The notes below the pieces were generated by a model that was not told the DNA's origin, ran no database searches, and saw nothing but the letters and a program-made list of their open reading frames with translations. The position numbers and the translations under genes were made by a program. Below, piece by piece: positions 9,777 to 18,152 of a stretch of DNA of 64,000 nt; the first letter of the stretch is position 1, and the number at the start of each line of letters is the position of its first letter. This stretch comes from Polaromonas sp. (GTDB taxonomy: Bacteria > Pseudomonadota > Gammaproteobacteria > Burkholderiales > Burkholderiaceae_C): contig JAAFIP010000005.1 in assembly GCA_013297865.1 (NCBI GenBank), forward strand, positions 248,001-312,000, written 5' to 3'.

Positions 9777-10997
9777 ATGCCCTCCCTGCCCAGCCCCCCT
9801 GTCTTGGCCCCCCTGCAGCAGGGCAACAGCCCCCTGAGCAGTCCTCAGCCTTTGGGCGGTGTGCAGGACTATCCGCTGGAGTTCAGCGCCACCGGCTCTG
9901 AATATTTCAGAATATGGATCGTCAATCTGCTGTTGATTGTGGTGACCTTGGGCATCTACCTGCCCTGGGCCAAAGTGCGCAAGCTCAAATATTTCTATAC
10001 CAACACCCGCATTGACGGCGATGCGCTGGATTTTCATGCCGAGCCGCGCAAGATGCTGCGCGGCACCGCCATCGTCGGGGTGTTTTTGCTGATGTATTCT
10101 TTTGCAGCCGATGTCGCCCCGCTGGCAGGCATCGTAGCTCTTGTGGCGCTGCTGGCCGTCTGGCCGCCGCTGTTTCGCGCGGCGATGAAGTTTCGCCTGG
10201 CCAACACCAGCTGGCGCGGCATGCGCTTTCGCTTTGTGGACACGGGGCTGCGTGAGCCCTATCTGTGCCTGGTGCCTGCGCTGGCGATGCTGCTGCTGCC
10301 GGGCGCCCTGCTGGGCTTTGGCGGTGACGACGAGGGCAGCCAAAACGCCGCGGTGGCGGACGCGGTGACCAGCCTGATCGGTGTGATCGTGCTGCTTTGG
10401 CTAGTGTTGCTGCCGTATTTTTTCTGGCGCATCAAGCGCTACCAGCACAACCACTATGCCTGGGGGCCTTTGCAGACCGAATACCGCAGTGGCGTGCTGG
10501 ACACCTACAAGGTCGTGGGCGTCACCGTGCTGGTGGCCCTGGGCATCATGGTCGTGTTTGCCGTGGCGGCGGCGGCGCTGTTGCCCACCCTGTTTATCGG
10601 GGGCCTCAAGGGGCTGGGCATGGGCGTGCTGCTGGGCTTGATACCGCTGCTGGTGGCATTTGTCATCACCATCAATATTGCGCCCAAGGCTTTTTTCATG
10701 GCGCGCATGCAAAACCTGCTGTGGTCGCGCACAGGCAACCGCTACTTTCGCTTTAAAAGCGGGCTGCGCGCGCGCAGCTTTATGGCGCTGCAGTTTAAAA
10801 ACTACGCACTGATCCTGATCACGCTGGGGCTGTACTGGCCGTTTGCTGTTGTGGCCACACACCGCATGCAGATCGAGGCCATGACGCTCAAATCCCGTGT
10901 TGACCTGCAGAGCCTGACCGACGCGGCCCGCAAGCGCGAAACCGACGCAGCGGGCGATATGGCCGCTGACCTGTTTGGCCTGGATATCGGAATGTAG
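9777..10997 (+). CDS. YjgN/DUF898 family membrane protein
   Basis: This 406-residue integral membrane protein has a short Pro-rich N-terminus. It then shows the repeated DUF898 pattern of a hydrophobic span followed by L-P-W-A-K-V-R-K-L-K-Y-F-Y (about 60-75), and a second such module near the C-terminus (L-Y-W-P-F). I count six to eight spans. A ribosome site AGGAAAA precedes the ATG. It is 4 bp upstream of an M48 metalloprotease, a pairing that suggests a joint envelope function. The exact role is unknown. Confidence 0.8.
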   Translation: MPSLPSPPVLAPLQQGNSPLSSPQPLGGVQDYPLEFSATGSEYFRIWIVNLLLIVVTLGIYLPWAKVRKLKYFYTNTRIDGDALDFHAEPRKMLRGTAIVGVFLLMYSFAADVAPLAGIVALVALLAVWPPLFRAAMKFRLANTSWRGMRFRFVDTGLREPYLCLVPALAMLLLPGALLGFGGDDEGSQNAAVADAVTSLIGVIVLLWLVLLPYFFWRIKRYQHNHYAWGPLQTEYRSGVLDTYKVVGVTVLVALGIMVVFAVAAAALLPTLFIGGLKGLGMGVLLGLIPLLVAFVITINIAPKAFFMARMQNLLWSRTGNRYFRFKSGLRARSFMALQFKNYALILITLGLYWPFAVVATHRMQIEAMTLKSRVDLQSLTDAARKRETDAAGDMAADLFGLDIGM

Positions 10998-11001
10998 GGG
11001 C

Positions 11002-12060
11002 ATGACCGGACCTGCTGCACCCACCATGCTTGCGCTGCGCTACTTTGACGGGCGCAGCAGCCAGTCACGCGATGTGCTGCTGTCCGTCACGCAGGGCACT
11101 GTGCGACTGACGCAGCCCCACGATGGTGCGGTGCTACGCGAATGCGCGCTGCAGGGCATGCGCTGGCCCGAGCGCACCGCGCGCGGCGCGCGCATGGTGG
11201 AGCTGCCCGATGGCGGCCAGCTGCATGCCGACGATATTGCTGCCTATGACGCCTGGGCTGCAGCCTGGCTGCCGCACAGCGAGAGCTGGGTGGTGCGCGC
11301 GCAGCAAAGCTGGCGCGGCGTGCTGGTGGCGCTGGCGCTGCTGGTGGGCGTGCTGACGGTGGCTTACCAATGGGGCCTGCCAATCGTTGCGCGGGGGGTG
11401 GCATCGCTGGTGCCGCTGTCGGTAGACGAGGCCTTGGGGCGCAATGCGCTGGCTCAGATTGACGGCAGCTGGATGAAGCCGAGCAAGCTGCCCGCCGACA
11501 CCCAGGCCCGGCTGCGCGCACGCTTTGACCAGGCCATGCAGGCGGCCTACCCACAGCGGCTGCCCAGCTACAAGCTGGAGTTTCGCCAGTCCACCATCGG
11601 CCCCAACGCTTTTGCCCTGCCCGGCGGCACGATGGTGATGACCGATGAGCTGGTCAAGCTGGTGAACGACGATGATGTTGTGATGGGTGTGCTGGGCCAT
11701 GAGATAGGCCACGTCACCTTGCGCCACGGCATGCGCCAGCTGGTGCAACTGGGCGTGCTGCAAGGGGTGATGTCGATTGCCTTTGGAGACTATGGCAGCC
11801 TGATCACCACCGCGCCACTGCTGCTGGGCGCTGCAGCCTACAGCCGCGAGGCCGAGCGCGAGGCCGACGAACACTCGATCCGTTTCATGCAGGCCAGCAG
11901 CATCTCGCCGCTGGTGATGGTGAAGTTTTTCCAGACCATGCAGGCGGAGCAGAAAACCAAGAGCAAATCTACGCCGCTGGGCATTTCGATCATTTCCACC
12001 CATCCGGCTGACGAAGAGCGCATCAGTAAATTCCGCGCGGCCGCAGGCGCTGCCAACTGA
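11002..12060 (+). CDS. Membrane-anchored M48 family metalloprotease
   Basis: This 352-residue protein starts at the ATG 4 bp after the DUF898 gene; an upstream in-frame start would overlap that gene. The N-terminal 90 residues form a small soluble domain, one membrane span follows (about 105-130), and the catalytic zinc motif H-E-I-G-H is at 233-237. The third zinc ligand is probably the Glu in the E-R-E-A-D-E stretch downstream. The fold and order match BepA/Oma1-like M48 peptidases, which degrade or help assemble envelope proteins. The coupling to DUF898 suggests membrane protein quality control, which is inference. Confidence 0.85.
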   Translation: MTGPAAPTMLALRYFDGRSSQSRDVLLSVTQGTVRLTQPHDGAVLRECALQGMRWPERTARGARMVELPDGGQLHADDIAAYDAWAAAWLPHSESWVVRAQQSWRGVLVALALLVGVLTVAYQWGLPIVARGVASLVPLSVDEALGRNALAQIDGSWMKPSKLPADTQARLRARFDQAMQAAYPQRLPSYKLEFRQSTIGPNAFALPGGTMVMTDELVKLVNDDDVVMGVLGHEIGHVTLRHGMRQLVQLGVLQGVMSIAFGDYGSLITTAPLLLGAAAYSREAEREADEHSIRFMQASSISPLVMVKFFQTMQAEQKTKSKSTPLGISIISTHPADEERISKFRAAAGAAN

Positions 12061-12144
12061 TATTCGCCGACCTGTGCTGTGCGTTGGTGCGCAGTCGGCG
12101 CGCGCTCTGATCGCGCCATGCCCAAGGGATGCGAAAATACAGCC

Positions 12145-12828
12145 ATGAGCTTACCGACCTACCATATTGCCCCCTCCATCCTGTCCGCTGACTTTGCCCG
12201 CCTGGGCGATGAAGTCAAAAACGTCATTGCCGCTGGCGCAGACTGGGTGCACTTTGATGTGATGGACAACCATTACGTGCCCAACCTGACCTTCGGCCCC
12301 ATGATCTGCCAGGCCATCAAGCCGCATGCCAAAAAGCCCGATGGCACGCCTGTACCGATGGACGTGCATCTGATGGTGCAACCAGTGGATGCGGTGGCCG
12401 CTGCGTTTGCCGAGGCGGGCGCTGACTACATCAGCTTTCACCCCGATGCCAGCGGCCATGTGCACCGAAGCATCCAGGCCATCCGCAGCAAGGGCTGCAA
12501 ACCCGGCCTAGTGTTCAACCCCGCCGCACCGCTGGACGTGCTGGACTGGGTGATCGATGATATCAATTTGATCCTCATCATGAGTGTGAACCCCGGCTTT
12601 GGCGGCCAGAGCTTCATCGACAGCGCGCTGCGCAAGATCGAGGCCGTGCGCCAGCGCATCACCGCCTGCGGCAAGGACATCCGCCTGGAGGTGGACGGCG
12701 GCATCAAGCCCGACAACATCCGCCGCGTGGCGGACGCCGGGGCCGATGCCTTTGTGGCGGGCAGCGCGATTTTTGGCAAGCCTGATTACAAAGCTGTGAT
12801 TCAGCAGATGCGCGCTGCGCTGGCCTGA
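12145..12828 (+). CDS. rpe: Ribulose-phosphate 3-epimerase
   Basis: This 227-residue TIM-barrel enzyme interconverts ribulose 5-phosphate and xylulose 5-phosphate. The metal and catalytic motifs are present: [25 protein letters not shown] and L-E-V-D-G-G-I. The start at 12145 was chosen because [13 protein letters not shown] is the conserved N-terminus; a further-upstream ATG adds residues without family support. It precedes gph, a common betaproteobacterial order (rpe-gph-trpE-trpG). Confidence 0.97.
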   Translation: MSLPTYHIAPSILSADFARLGDEVKNVIAAGADWVHFDVMDNHYVPNLTFGPMICQAIKPHAKKPDGTPVPMDVHLMVQPVDAVAAAFAEAGADYISFHPDASGHVHRSIQAIRSKGCKPGLVFNPAAPLDVLDWVIDDINLILIMSVNPGFGGQSFIDSALRKIEAVRQRITACGKDIRLEVDGGIKPDNIRRVADAGADAFVAGSAIFGKPDYKAVIQQMRAALA

Positions 12829-12846
12829 CGTGGCCATGAAACTGCT

Positions 12847-13560
12847 GTGAAACTACCTGCAGGCCTGCAAGCGGCCATTGTCGATTTGGACGGCACCATG
12901 GTGGACACCCTGGGCGACTTTGAAGTGGCCCTGGGCCGCATGCTCGCTGACTTTGGCCTGCCTGCGGTGGAGCGCAGCTTCATTGAGCGCACAATTGGCA
13001 AAGGCAGCGAACATCTGATCCGCAGCACTCTGGTTTATATACAAAATCAGGCTGCAGCCCAACAGAATATCGCGGGAACAGCTATTAAAAACATAGCGTC
13101 TACCGTCTCTCTGGAGGTGGCGTATGCCAGCTACCAGCGGCATTACCTTGCCATCAACGGGCAGGCCAGCGCCGTCTATGCAGGCGTGCACGAAGGCCTG
13201 CAGGCCCTGCGCCGTGCGGGCCTGAAGCTGGCCTGCCTGACCAACAAACCCACCGCCTTTGCACTGCCCTTGCTACAGGCCAAGGGGCTGGACGGCTACT
13301 TCAGCCATGTCTTTGGTGGCGATGCGTTCGAGCGCAAAAAGCCCGACCCGCTGCCCTTACTCAAAACCTGTGAGGCGCTAGGCACCTTGCCGCAGCACAC
13401 CTTGATGATTGGCGACAGCAGCAACGACGCCCAGGCCGCGCATGCAGCCCTCTGCCCGGTGGTGCTGGTGACCTATGGCTACAACCACGGGCAGGACATT
13501 CGTCAGACCCCCGCGCTAGGCTATGTAGACTCGCTCAGTGACCTGCTGCTGCAAGCCTGA
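12847..13560 (+). CDS. gph: Phosphoglycolate phosphatase (HAD family) with an in-frame repeat insertion
   Basis: This 237-residue HAD hydrolase starts with GTG at 12847. The nucleophile motif D-L-D-G-T is at 13-17, the Thr motif is in L-T-N-K-P-T, and the acidic motif is G-D-S-S-N-D. It dephosphorylates 2-phosphoglycolate. Between the first cap helix (L-I-R-S-T-L) and the following helix lies a stretch encoded by a copy of the short dispersed repeat (13049-13097), read as Q-A-A-A-Q-Q-N-I-A-G-T-A-I-K-N-I-A-S. The insertion keeps the frame and sits in a variable loop, so the enzyme is probably active. Confidence 0.9.
   Translation: MKLPAGLQAAIVDLDGTMVDTLGDFEVALGRMLADFGLPAVERSFIERTIGKGSEHLIRSTLVYIQNQAAAQQNIAGTAIKNIASTVSLEVAYASYQRHYLAINGQASAVYAGVHEGLQALRRAGLKLACLTNKPTAFALPLLQAKGLDGYFSHVFGGDAFERKKPDPLPLLKTCEALGTLPQHTLMIGDSSNDAQAAHAALCPVVLVTYGYNHGQDIRQTPALGYVDSLSDLLLQA
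13049..13097 (+). repeat. Short dispersed repeat, copy 3, inside gph
   Basis: This copy carries the left dyad GGCTGCAGCC, then AACAGAATATCGCGGGAACAGC and the right stem GCTAT/ATAGC. It is translated in frame as part of gph and gives nearly the same peptide (AAQQNIAG) as copy 7 in the acyl-CoA-dehydrogenase-like gene. Confidence 0.9.
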
Positions 13561-13575
13561 AGCACGACAGGTGCC

Positions 13576-14169
13576 TTACTTGATGCCCAGCAGCGAGTCT
13601 TTGAGCTTCCAGTCGGCAGGCGATTTGCCTAGCCAGATGTTGAGCATCAGCTTGAAAAATGCCGGGTCTTTGAAAATATCGCCAGCAGGCTTGCCTTTGA
13701 TACTGATCTGAATGCCCGAGGCTTTCACAAAGTCCACCACCAAGACATCCCCTGGCTTGAGCACTTTATGTTCGCTGAAAAGCTGGCTCATGCGCAAGAT
13801 GTCGCTCAGTGAGCGGGTGGTATCGGCGCGCGTGTTGTTGTCTTCAATGCCCCGTGTGAACAGGCGGCCCAGCTCACTCGCATCGATCTCGCGCAGCATG
13901 GTCAGGGTAAAGCGTTTGTTGCCGGGTTGAGCCCACACTTCTTCTGGGGTGCCCGCTTTTTTGCTGGTGTACAAGCCCATGGTGTAGACTTTGAAAATGG
14001 CTTTGTAACGGATGCCTGCACCATTGAGCTGCAGCTTTTCGCCTGCAATGTCTATGGCTTCCTCATACTTCACACCACTCAGTTCAAGGGCATGGGCACT
14101 TGGCAAAACTGCTGCCGCGCACAAGGCAAAAGCTATCGCCATAATCTGGCGGCTTGAAATATAAAACAT
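13576..14169 (-). CDS. Secreted chalcone-isomerase-like protein
   Basis: This 197-residue protein has a signal peptide (about 1-27, ending A-H-A) and a chalcone-isomerase-like domain: L-N-G-A-G-I-R-Y-K-A-I-F-K-V-Y near 50, L-R-E-I-D-A-S-E-L near 93, and a C-terminal W-L-G-K-S-P-A-D-W-K-L-K. Bacterial members lack a known flavonoid reaction and are probably periplasmic lipid-binding or stress proteins. It is a close paralogue of the next gene upstream, and the two form a tandem pair. Confidence 0.8.
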   Translation of the reverse strand: MFYISSRQIMAIAFALCAAAVLPSAHALELSGVKYEEAIDIAGEKLQLNGAGIRYKAIFKVYTMGLYTSKKAGTPEEVWAQPGNKRFTLTMLREIDASELGRLFTRGIEDNNTRADTTRSLSDILRMSQLFSEHKVLKPGDVLVVDFVKASGIQISIKGKPAGDIFKDPAFFKLMLNIWLGKSPADWKLKDSLLGIK

Positions 14170-14436
14170 GAAGAGTCTCGTAGAAGTTGTTATATTTCAA
14201 TTGTGCACCAATTGCGTGCGTGAGATTTCGCACACATGCCCTGCTTACCCAAATGATGGCTCGCATCCATACCGCCTGAGTACGGCCGAAACCGCCGCAC
14301 AAGCTACGACATAGTCAGCAAATTGGTTTGATCGATGTGGTGTTCGCGGTGGCACCACCGAGCAGTGCGCCGCACAGAGGCCGCGCACGCAGCGCTCAGG
14401 CTGGTGTGGCCCTAAGCTAGGGCACGTTCAAGCCGC
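14170..14436. other. Intergenic region between the two chalcone-isomerase-like genes
   Basis: No gene is visible in these 267 bp. Near 14406-14425 a hairpin (GCCCT-aagct-AGGGC, extended by GTG/CAC) lies about 12 nt past the stop of the upstream paralogue on the minus strand and could end its transcript. The rest presumably carries the promoter of the downstream paralogue. Confidence 0.5.
14406..14425 (-). terminator. Hairpin downstream of the upstream chalcone-isomerase-like gene
   Basis: The stem GCCCT/AGGGC with flanking GTG/CAC lies just past the stop codon at 14437. No clear U-run follows, so it may be a weak or Rho-assisted terminator or only an mRNA-stabilising hairpin. Confidence 0.4.
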
Positions 14437-15030
14437 TCAGGGCGCTTTGCCCAGCAGAGCGTCTTTGAGTTTCCAGTCAGCGGGGTTTTGCCCCAGCCAG
14501 ATGCGCGCCAGCGCGTTGAAAAACTCGGGCTCCTTGAAGGGCTCGCCATAAGGCTTGCCTTTGATACTGATCACGGTGCCGGTGCCTGGCAGCCAGTCGA
14601 TGGTGAACACATCGCCGGTTTTGAGGTTTTTGTAGTCGCTGAACATCTGGCTCATACGCAAGATGGCTGGAACGATCTTGGAGAACTCTTTTTTGTCCAT
14701 GTTGTCCTCCACCCCGCGCGAGAACAGTTTGCCCAGCTCGCTGGCGTCGATATCGCGCAGCATGGTCACCAGCATGCGCTTGTTGCCCGGTGCGGCCAGC
14801 ACTTCTTCGGTGGTGCCAGCCTTTTTGCCGATATACAGGCCTGCGGTATAGACCTTGAACACCGCCTTGTAGCGGGTGCCCGCGCCGTTGAGCTGCAGCT
14901 TCTGGCCGCCAATGGTCTGCTCTGCATCGTATTTCACCCCGGAGACGGTGGTGTCTGCCCAGGCGGCGGTGCTGCATAACGCAGCGATGGCCAACATGCA
15001 GCTGGCGAAGAATTTGGCTTGGCGCGTCAT
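14437..15030 (-). CDS. Secreted chalcone-isomerase-like protein (tandem paralogue)
   Basis: This 197-residue protein starts at 15030, where AGGAGTG sits 7 nt upstream; a longer frame to 15063 lacks such a site. It has a signal peptide ending A-W-A (about 1-26), then L-N-G-A-G-T-R-Y-K-A-V-F-K-V-Y, L-R-D-I-D-A-S-E-L and a C-terminal W-L-G-Q-N-P-A-D-W-K-L-K. The motifs align one to one with the downstream paralogue, indicating a local duplication. The periplasmic function is unknown. Confidence 0.8.
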   Translation of the reverse strand: MTRQAKFFASCMLAIAALCSTAAWADTTVSGVKYDAEQTIGGQKLQLNGAGTRYKAVFKVYTAGLYIGKKAGTTEEVLAAPGNKRMLVTMLRDIDASELGKLFSRGVEDNMDKKEFSKIVPAILRMSQMFSDYKNLKTGDVFTIDWLPGTGTVISIKGKPYGEPFKEPEFFNALARIWLGQNPADWKLKDALLGKAP

Positions 15031-15203
15031 ATTGCACACTCCTGAAAAAGCACGACCGTTCAAATTGAGAACGTAAGTATCGGTATAAACCGAGTGATCG
15101 TGATTGGGGTTTGTACGATTTCCAACGTATTTAGAGAGCTGCGTCTTCGCTGTGGCAGATCAAAGACGCCGAAAAACAACATCACAAAGCGCCCAGCGCG
15201 CTC

Positions 15204-15212
15204 TGCTACACT
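15204..15212 (+). promoter_or_regulatory. Extended -10 promoter for the trp leader
   Basis: TGCTACACT fits the extended -10 pattern TGnTAnnnT. It places the transcription start at about 15218-15219, on or next to the leader ATG, so the leader mRNA may be leaderless. No good -35 hexamer is visible 16-18 bp upstream. Confidence 0.45.
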
Positions 15213-15218
15213 CATGCC

Positions 15219-15296
15219 ATGTCTCTAAACACATCCATCGCCACCGACAGCGCCCGCGCGCGGGGAGCATGGCTTTGGCGTACGCCAAGCATCTAG
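15219..15296 (+). CDS. trpL: Putative trp leader peptide with a Trp-Leu-Trp run
   Basis: This 25-codon frame starts at 15219, ends at TAG 15294-15296 and contains W-L-W at codons 18-20, 120 nt before trpE. Two Trp in 25 residues directly ahead of trpE fits a leader peptide that senses tryptophanyl-tRNA by ribosome stalling. There is no Shine-Dalgarno site, but the extended -10 just upstream would make the ATG the 5' end of the transcript, as known for the leaderless Sinorhizobium trpL. An attenuator hairpin follows. The alternative is a chance open frame. Confidence 0.55.
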   Translation: MSLNTSIATDSARARGAWLWRTPSI

Positions 15297-15307
15297 CTGG
15301 CTATCTT

Positions 15308-15358
15308 GCGGCGCCATGCCGCACCCGCGCTGCGCACTGGCTGCACAGCACTTTGTTT
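15308..15358 (+). terminator. Candidate trp attenuator
   Basis: Two hairpins lie between the leader stop and trpE. The first is GCGGC-gccat-GCCGC (15308-15322). The second is an 8-bp stem with one mismatch, GCTGCGCA-ctggc-TGCACAGC (15329-15349), followed by the T-rich ACTTTGTTT, which fits an intrinsic terminator. The alternative pairing needed for antitermination was not worked out. Confidence 0.45.
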
Positions 15359-15416
15359 AGAACCCCGCCCTGGTCTTTCCTCACCCACCACGGGCCGCCC
15401 ACTGGGAGGCACTGCC

Positions 15417-16961
15417 ATGATCACCGAACTCGAATTCAAAAGCCTGCAAGCGCAGGGCTTTAACCGCATACCCTTGGTCGCCGAAGCCTTCGCCGACCTG
15501 GAAACCCCCCTGTCGCTTTACCTCAAGCTGGCGCACAGCAAAAACCAGGGGCAATACTCCTTTTTGCTCGAATCTGTCGTCGGCGGCGAGCGCTTTGGCC
15601 GCTACAGCTTTATCGGCTTGCCCGCGCGCACGGTGTTGCGTGCCAGCGGCTTTGGCGCTGCGGCCAAAACCGAAGTCCACACCGATGGCACCTTGGTCGA
15701 AACCCTCAGCGGCAACCCGCTGGATGCGATTGCTGCTTTTCAGGCGCGCTTCAAAGTAGCACTGCGGCCTGGCCTGCCCAGGTTTTGCGGTGGCTTGGCG
15801 GGCTATTTTGGCTACGACACGGTGCGCTACATCGAGAAAAAACTCGAAGCCTCCTGCCCACCCGACACCCTGGGCTGCCCGGACATCATGCTGGTGCTGT
15901 GCGAAGAGCTGGCGGTGATCGACAACCTCTCGGGCAAGCTCTACCTCATCGTCTATGCCGACCCAGCCCGGCCCGAAGCCTATTCGCAGGCCAAGAAGCG
16001 TCTGCGCGAGCTCAAGGACCAGCTGCGCTACAGCGTGACTGCGCCCGTGGTCAAGCAGTCGCAGGACTATCCAGTGGAGCGGGAGTTTGCCAAAGCCGAT
16101 TACCTCAAGGCCGCCGAGCACGCCAAGGAGCTGATTGCGGGCGGCGACTTCATGCAGGTGCAGGTAGGCCAGCGCCTGAAAAAGCGCTACACCGAGTCGC
16201 CGCTGTCGCTGTACCGCGCGCTGCGCTCGCTGAACCCATCGCCCTATATGTATTACTACCATATGGGTGACTTTCATATCGTCGGTGCGTCACCAGAAAT
16301 TTTGGTGCGACAGGAGACTGTGCCTGCTCTCGCTCCTGCTGCGCAAGGCGCGTCACTGGGCAGCAGCGAAGCCCAGCAAAAAATCACCATCCGACCCCTG
16401 GCCGGCACGCGCCCGCGCGCGGCATCTCCCGAGGCCGACAAAGCGGTGGAGCGCGAGCTGCTGGCCGATCCTAAAGAGCGCGCCGAACACGTCATGCTGA
16501 TCGACCTGGCGCGCAACGACATTGGCCGCATCGCCCAGATCGGCAGCGTCAAGGTGACCGAGGCGTTTGTGGTGGAGCGCTACAGCCATGTGATGCATAT
16601 CGTGAGCAACGTCGAAGGCCTGCTGCTGGACGGCATGACCAGCATGGACGTGCTCAAAGCCACCTTCCCCGCAGGCACCCTGACCGGCGCACCCAAAGTG
16701 CACGCCATGGAAATCATCGACCAGCTCGAGCCCACCAAGCGCGGCATCTATGGCGGCGCCTGCGGCTATCTGAGCTTTGCAGGCGACATGGACGTAGCGA
16801 TCGCCATCCGCACAGGCATCATCAAGGACGGCACCCTGTATGTACAGGCCGCAGCCGGCATCGTGGCCGACTCGGTGCCCGAAATGGAATGGCAGGAAAC
16901 CGAAGCCAAAGCCCGCGCCCTGCTGCGCGCGGCTGAGCTGGTGGAGGAGGGGTTGGAATGA
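15417..16961 (+). CDS. trpE: Anthranilate synthase component I
   Basis: This 514-residue enzyme makes anthranilate from chorismate with glutamine-derived ammonia from TrpG. The start at 15417 (M-I-T-E-L-E-F) matches the usual TrpE N-terminus; an earlier ATG is poorly supported. Chorismate-binding motifs are clear: P-L-A-G-T-R-P-R, D-L-A-R-N-D-I-G-R and G-A-P-K-V-H-A-M-E. It is the first enzyme gene after the leader/attenuator. It should be co-transcribed with trpG, but a GxxExxY gene now lies between them, and its ATG overlaps the trpE stop. Confidence 0.97.
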   Translation: MITELEFKSLQAQGFNRIPLVAEAFADLETPLSLYLKLAHSKNQGQYSFLLESVVGGERFGRYSFIGLPARTVLRASGFGAAAKTEVHTDGTLVETLSGNPLDAIAAFQARFKVALRPGLPRFCGGLAGYFGYDTVRYIEKKLEASCPPDTLGCPDIMLVLCEELAVIDNLSGKLYLIVYADPARPEAYSQAKKRLRELKDQLRYSVTAPVVKQSQDYPVEREFAKADYLKAAEHAKELIAGGDFMQVQVGQRLKKRYTESPLSLYRALRSLNPSPYMYYYHMGDFHIVGASPEILVRQETVPALAPAAQGASLGSSEAQQKITIRPLAGTRPRAASPEADKAVERELLADPKERAEHVMLIDLARNDIGRIAQIGSVKVTEAFVVERYSHVMHIVSNVEGLLLDGMTSMDVLKATFPAGTLTGAPKVHAMEIIDQLEPTKRGIYGGACGYLSFAGDMDVAIAIRTGIIKDGTLYVQAAAGIVADSVPEMEWQETEAKARALLRAAELVEEGLE

Positions 16962-17407
16962 ATATGAATACCGAACTTCCGGACGCGAAGGACGCGAAGG
17001 ATTCGCGAAGGACGCAAAAGAACAGCCAAAGTTTTGATGATGACTTTTCACATGAAATTATTGGCGCATTGGTGGAGGTACAGCGCGTTTTGGGCGTGGG
17101 GCTGCTTGAGAGTGCCTATGCCGCAGCATTGGCCATAGAGCTGAAAGAGCGAGAACTGTACTTTGAACGCGAGGTGGCTATTCAAGCGAGCTACAAAGGC
17201 TACAGCCTGGGTGCCGTCTACAAAGCCGATTTTATTGTTGAGCGATCCGTGATAGTTGAACTCAAAGCGATTGATGTCGTAGCTGATGTTCATCGCGCGC
17301 AGTTGTTGTCCTACCTTCGTTTGTCCGGTTTAAAGCTGGGTTTGCTGGTTAACTTTCATGCTTTCCCCGTAGTCAAAGGCATTCACAGAATGGTCAACAA
17401 ACTATGA
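16958..17407 (+). CDS. GxxExxY protein (PD-(D/E)XK nuclease fold) inserted in the trp operon
   Basis: This 149-residue protein belongs to the GxxExxY family, assigned to the PD-(D/E)XK nuclease superfamily. The naming motif G-L-L-E-S-A-Y is at 48-54. The candidate catalytic residues are Asp91 (A-D-F-I-V) and Glu101/Lys103 (V-E-L-K-A). Residues about 7-25 ([14 protein letters not shown]) are encoded by the left arm of a large inverted repeat whose right arm lies just past the gene. The ATG overlaps the trpE stop (ATGA), so it is translationally coupled. The biological role of the family is unknown; the repeats suggest it moves or moved as a unit. Confidence 0.88.
   Translation: MNMNTELPDAKDAKDSRRTQKNSQSFDDDFSHEIIGALVEVQRVLGVGLLESAYAAALAIELKERELYFEREVAIQASYKGYSLGAVYKADFIVERSVIVELKAIDVVADVHRAQLLSYLRLSGLKLGLLVNFHAFPVVKGIHRMVNKL
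16975..17031 (+). repeat. Left inverted-repeat arm flanking the GxxExxY gene
   Basis: This 57-bp arm contains iterated CGCGAAGGA words. It matches the complement of 17424-17490 with about one mismatch and a roughly 10-nt gap in this arm. It lies inside the coding sequence and writes the basic N-terminus of the protein. Confidence 0.9.
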
Positions 17408-17423
17408 AAACTACACTTCATAA

Positions 17424-17490
17424 CTTTGGCTGTTCTTTATCTTCCTTTTGCGTCCTTCGCGAATCCTTCGCGCCCTTCGCGTCCGGAAGT
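17424..17490 (-). repeat. Right inverted-repeat arm flanking the GxxExxY gene
   Basis: This is the reverse complement of the left arm with an extra stretch of about 10 nt (TATCTTCCTT on the plus strand). It ends 35 bp before the trpG start, leaving the trpG ribosome site AAGGAGCC free. Confidence 0.9.
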
Positions 17491-17525
17491 CCGCTTTCGA
17501 CTTCAGCCCAATCAAGGAGCCAGAT

Positions 17526-18113
17526 ATGAAACTCTTGATGATCGACAACTACGACAGCTTCACCTACAACATCGTCCAATACTTCGGCGAGCTGGGTGCA
17601 CATGTCACCACCTTGCGTAATGACGAGGTGACCGTTGAGCAACTGGATCAACAGTTCAAAGCAGGCAAATTTGACAGGCTGTGCGTTTCCCCCGGCCCCT
17701 GTTCGCCCAACGAGGCGGGCATCAGTGTGGCGGCGATTCGGCACTTTGCGGGCAAGCTGCCAATTCTTGGCGTGTGCCTGGGCCACCAGGCCATTGGCAC
17801 GGCGTTTGGGGGCAAGATTATCAGAGCGCAGGAGCTGATGCACGGCAAGACCAGCGTGATTACCACCACGCAGGAAGGTGTGTTCAAGGACCTGCCAGCC
17901 CAATTTACCGTGAACCGCTACCATTCCCTGGCGATTGAGCGTGCCAGCTGCCCCAAGGAGCTGGTGGTCACCGCGCATACCGATGATGGCGAGATCATGG
18001 GTGTGCGCCACAGCGGCTACGCGCATGCGGTGCGCATCGAGGGCGTGCAGTTTCACCCCGAGAGCATCCTGACCGAGCATGGCCATGCGATGCTGAAGAA
18101 TTTTCTGCATTGA
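17526..18113 (+). CDS. trpG: Anthranilate synthase component II (glutamine amidotransferase)
   Basis: This 195-residue class I amidotransferase supplies ammonia to TrpE. It begins [15 protein letters not shown] and has the nucleophile elbow G-V-C-L-G-H-Q (Cys near 81) and the His/Glu of F-H-P-E-S. The start at 17526 follows AAGGAGCC; longer in-frame extension would translate the inverted repeat. The same subunit may also serve p-aminobenzoate synthesis. Confidence 0.97.
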   Translation: MKLLMIDNYDSFTYNIVQYFGELGAHVTTLRNDEVTVEQLDQQFKAGKFDRLCVSPGPCSPNEAGISVAAIRHFAGKLPILGVCLGHQAIGTAFGGKIIRAQELMHGKTSVITTTQEGVFKDLPAQFTVNRYHSLAIERASCPKELVVTAHTDDGEIMGVRHSGYAHAVRIEGVQFHPESILTEHGHAMLKNFLH

Positions 18114-18152
18114 GGTTTTGGATATTCAATCACCTGACGAGTAATACACACC

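Noticed and set aside
15306-15416. Upstream extension of trpE to 15306
   Set aside because: It would read through the attenuator region and gives residues unlike TrpE N-termini; 15417 fits.
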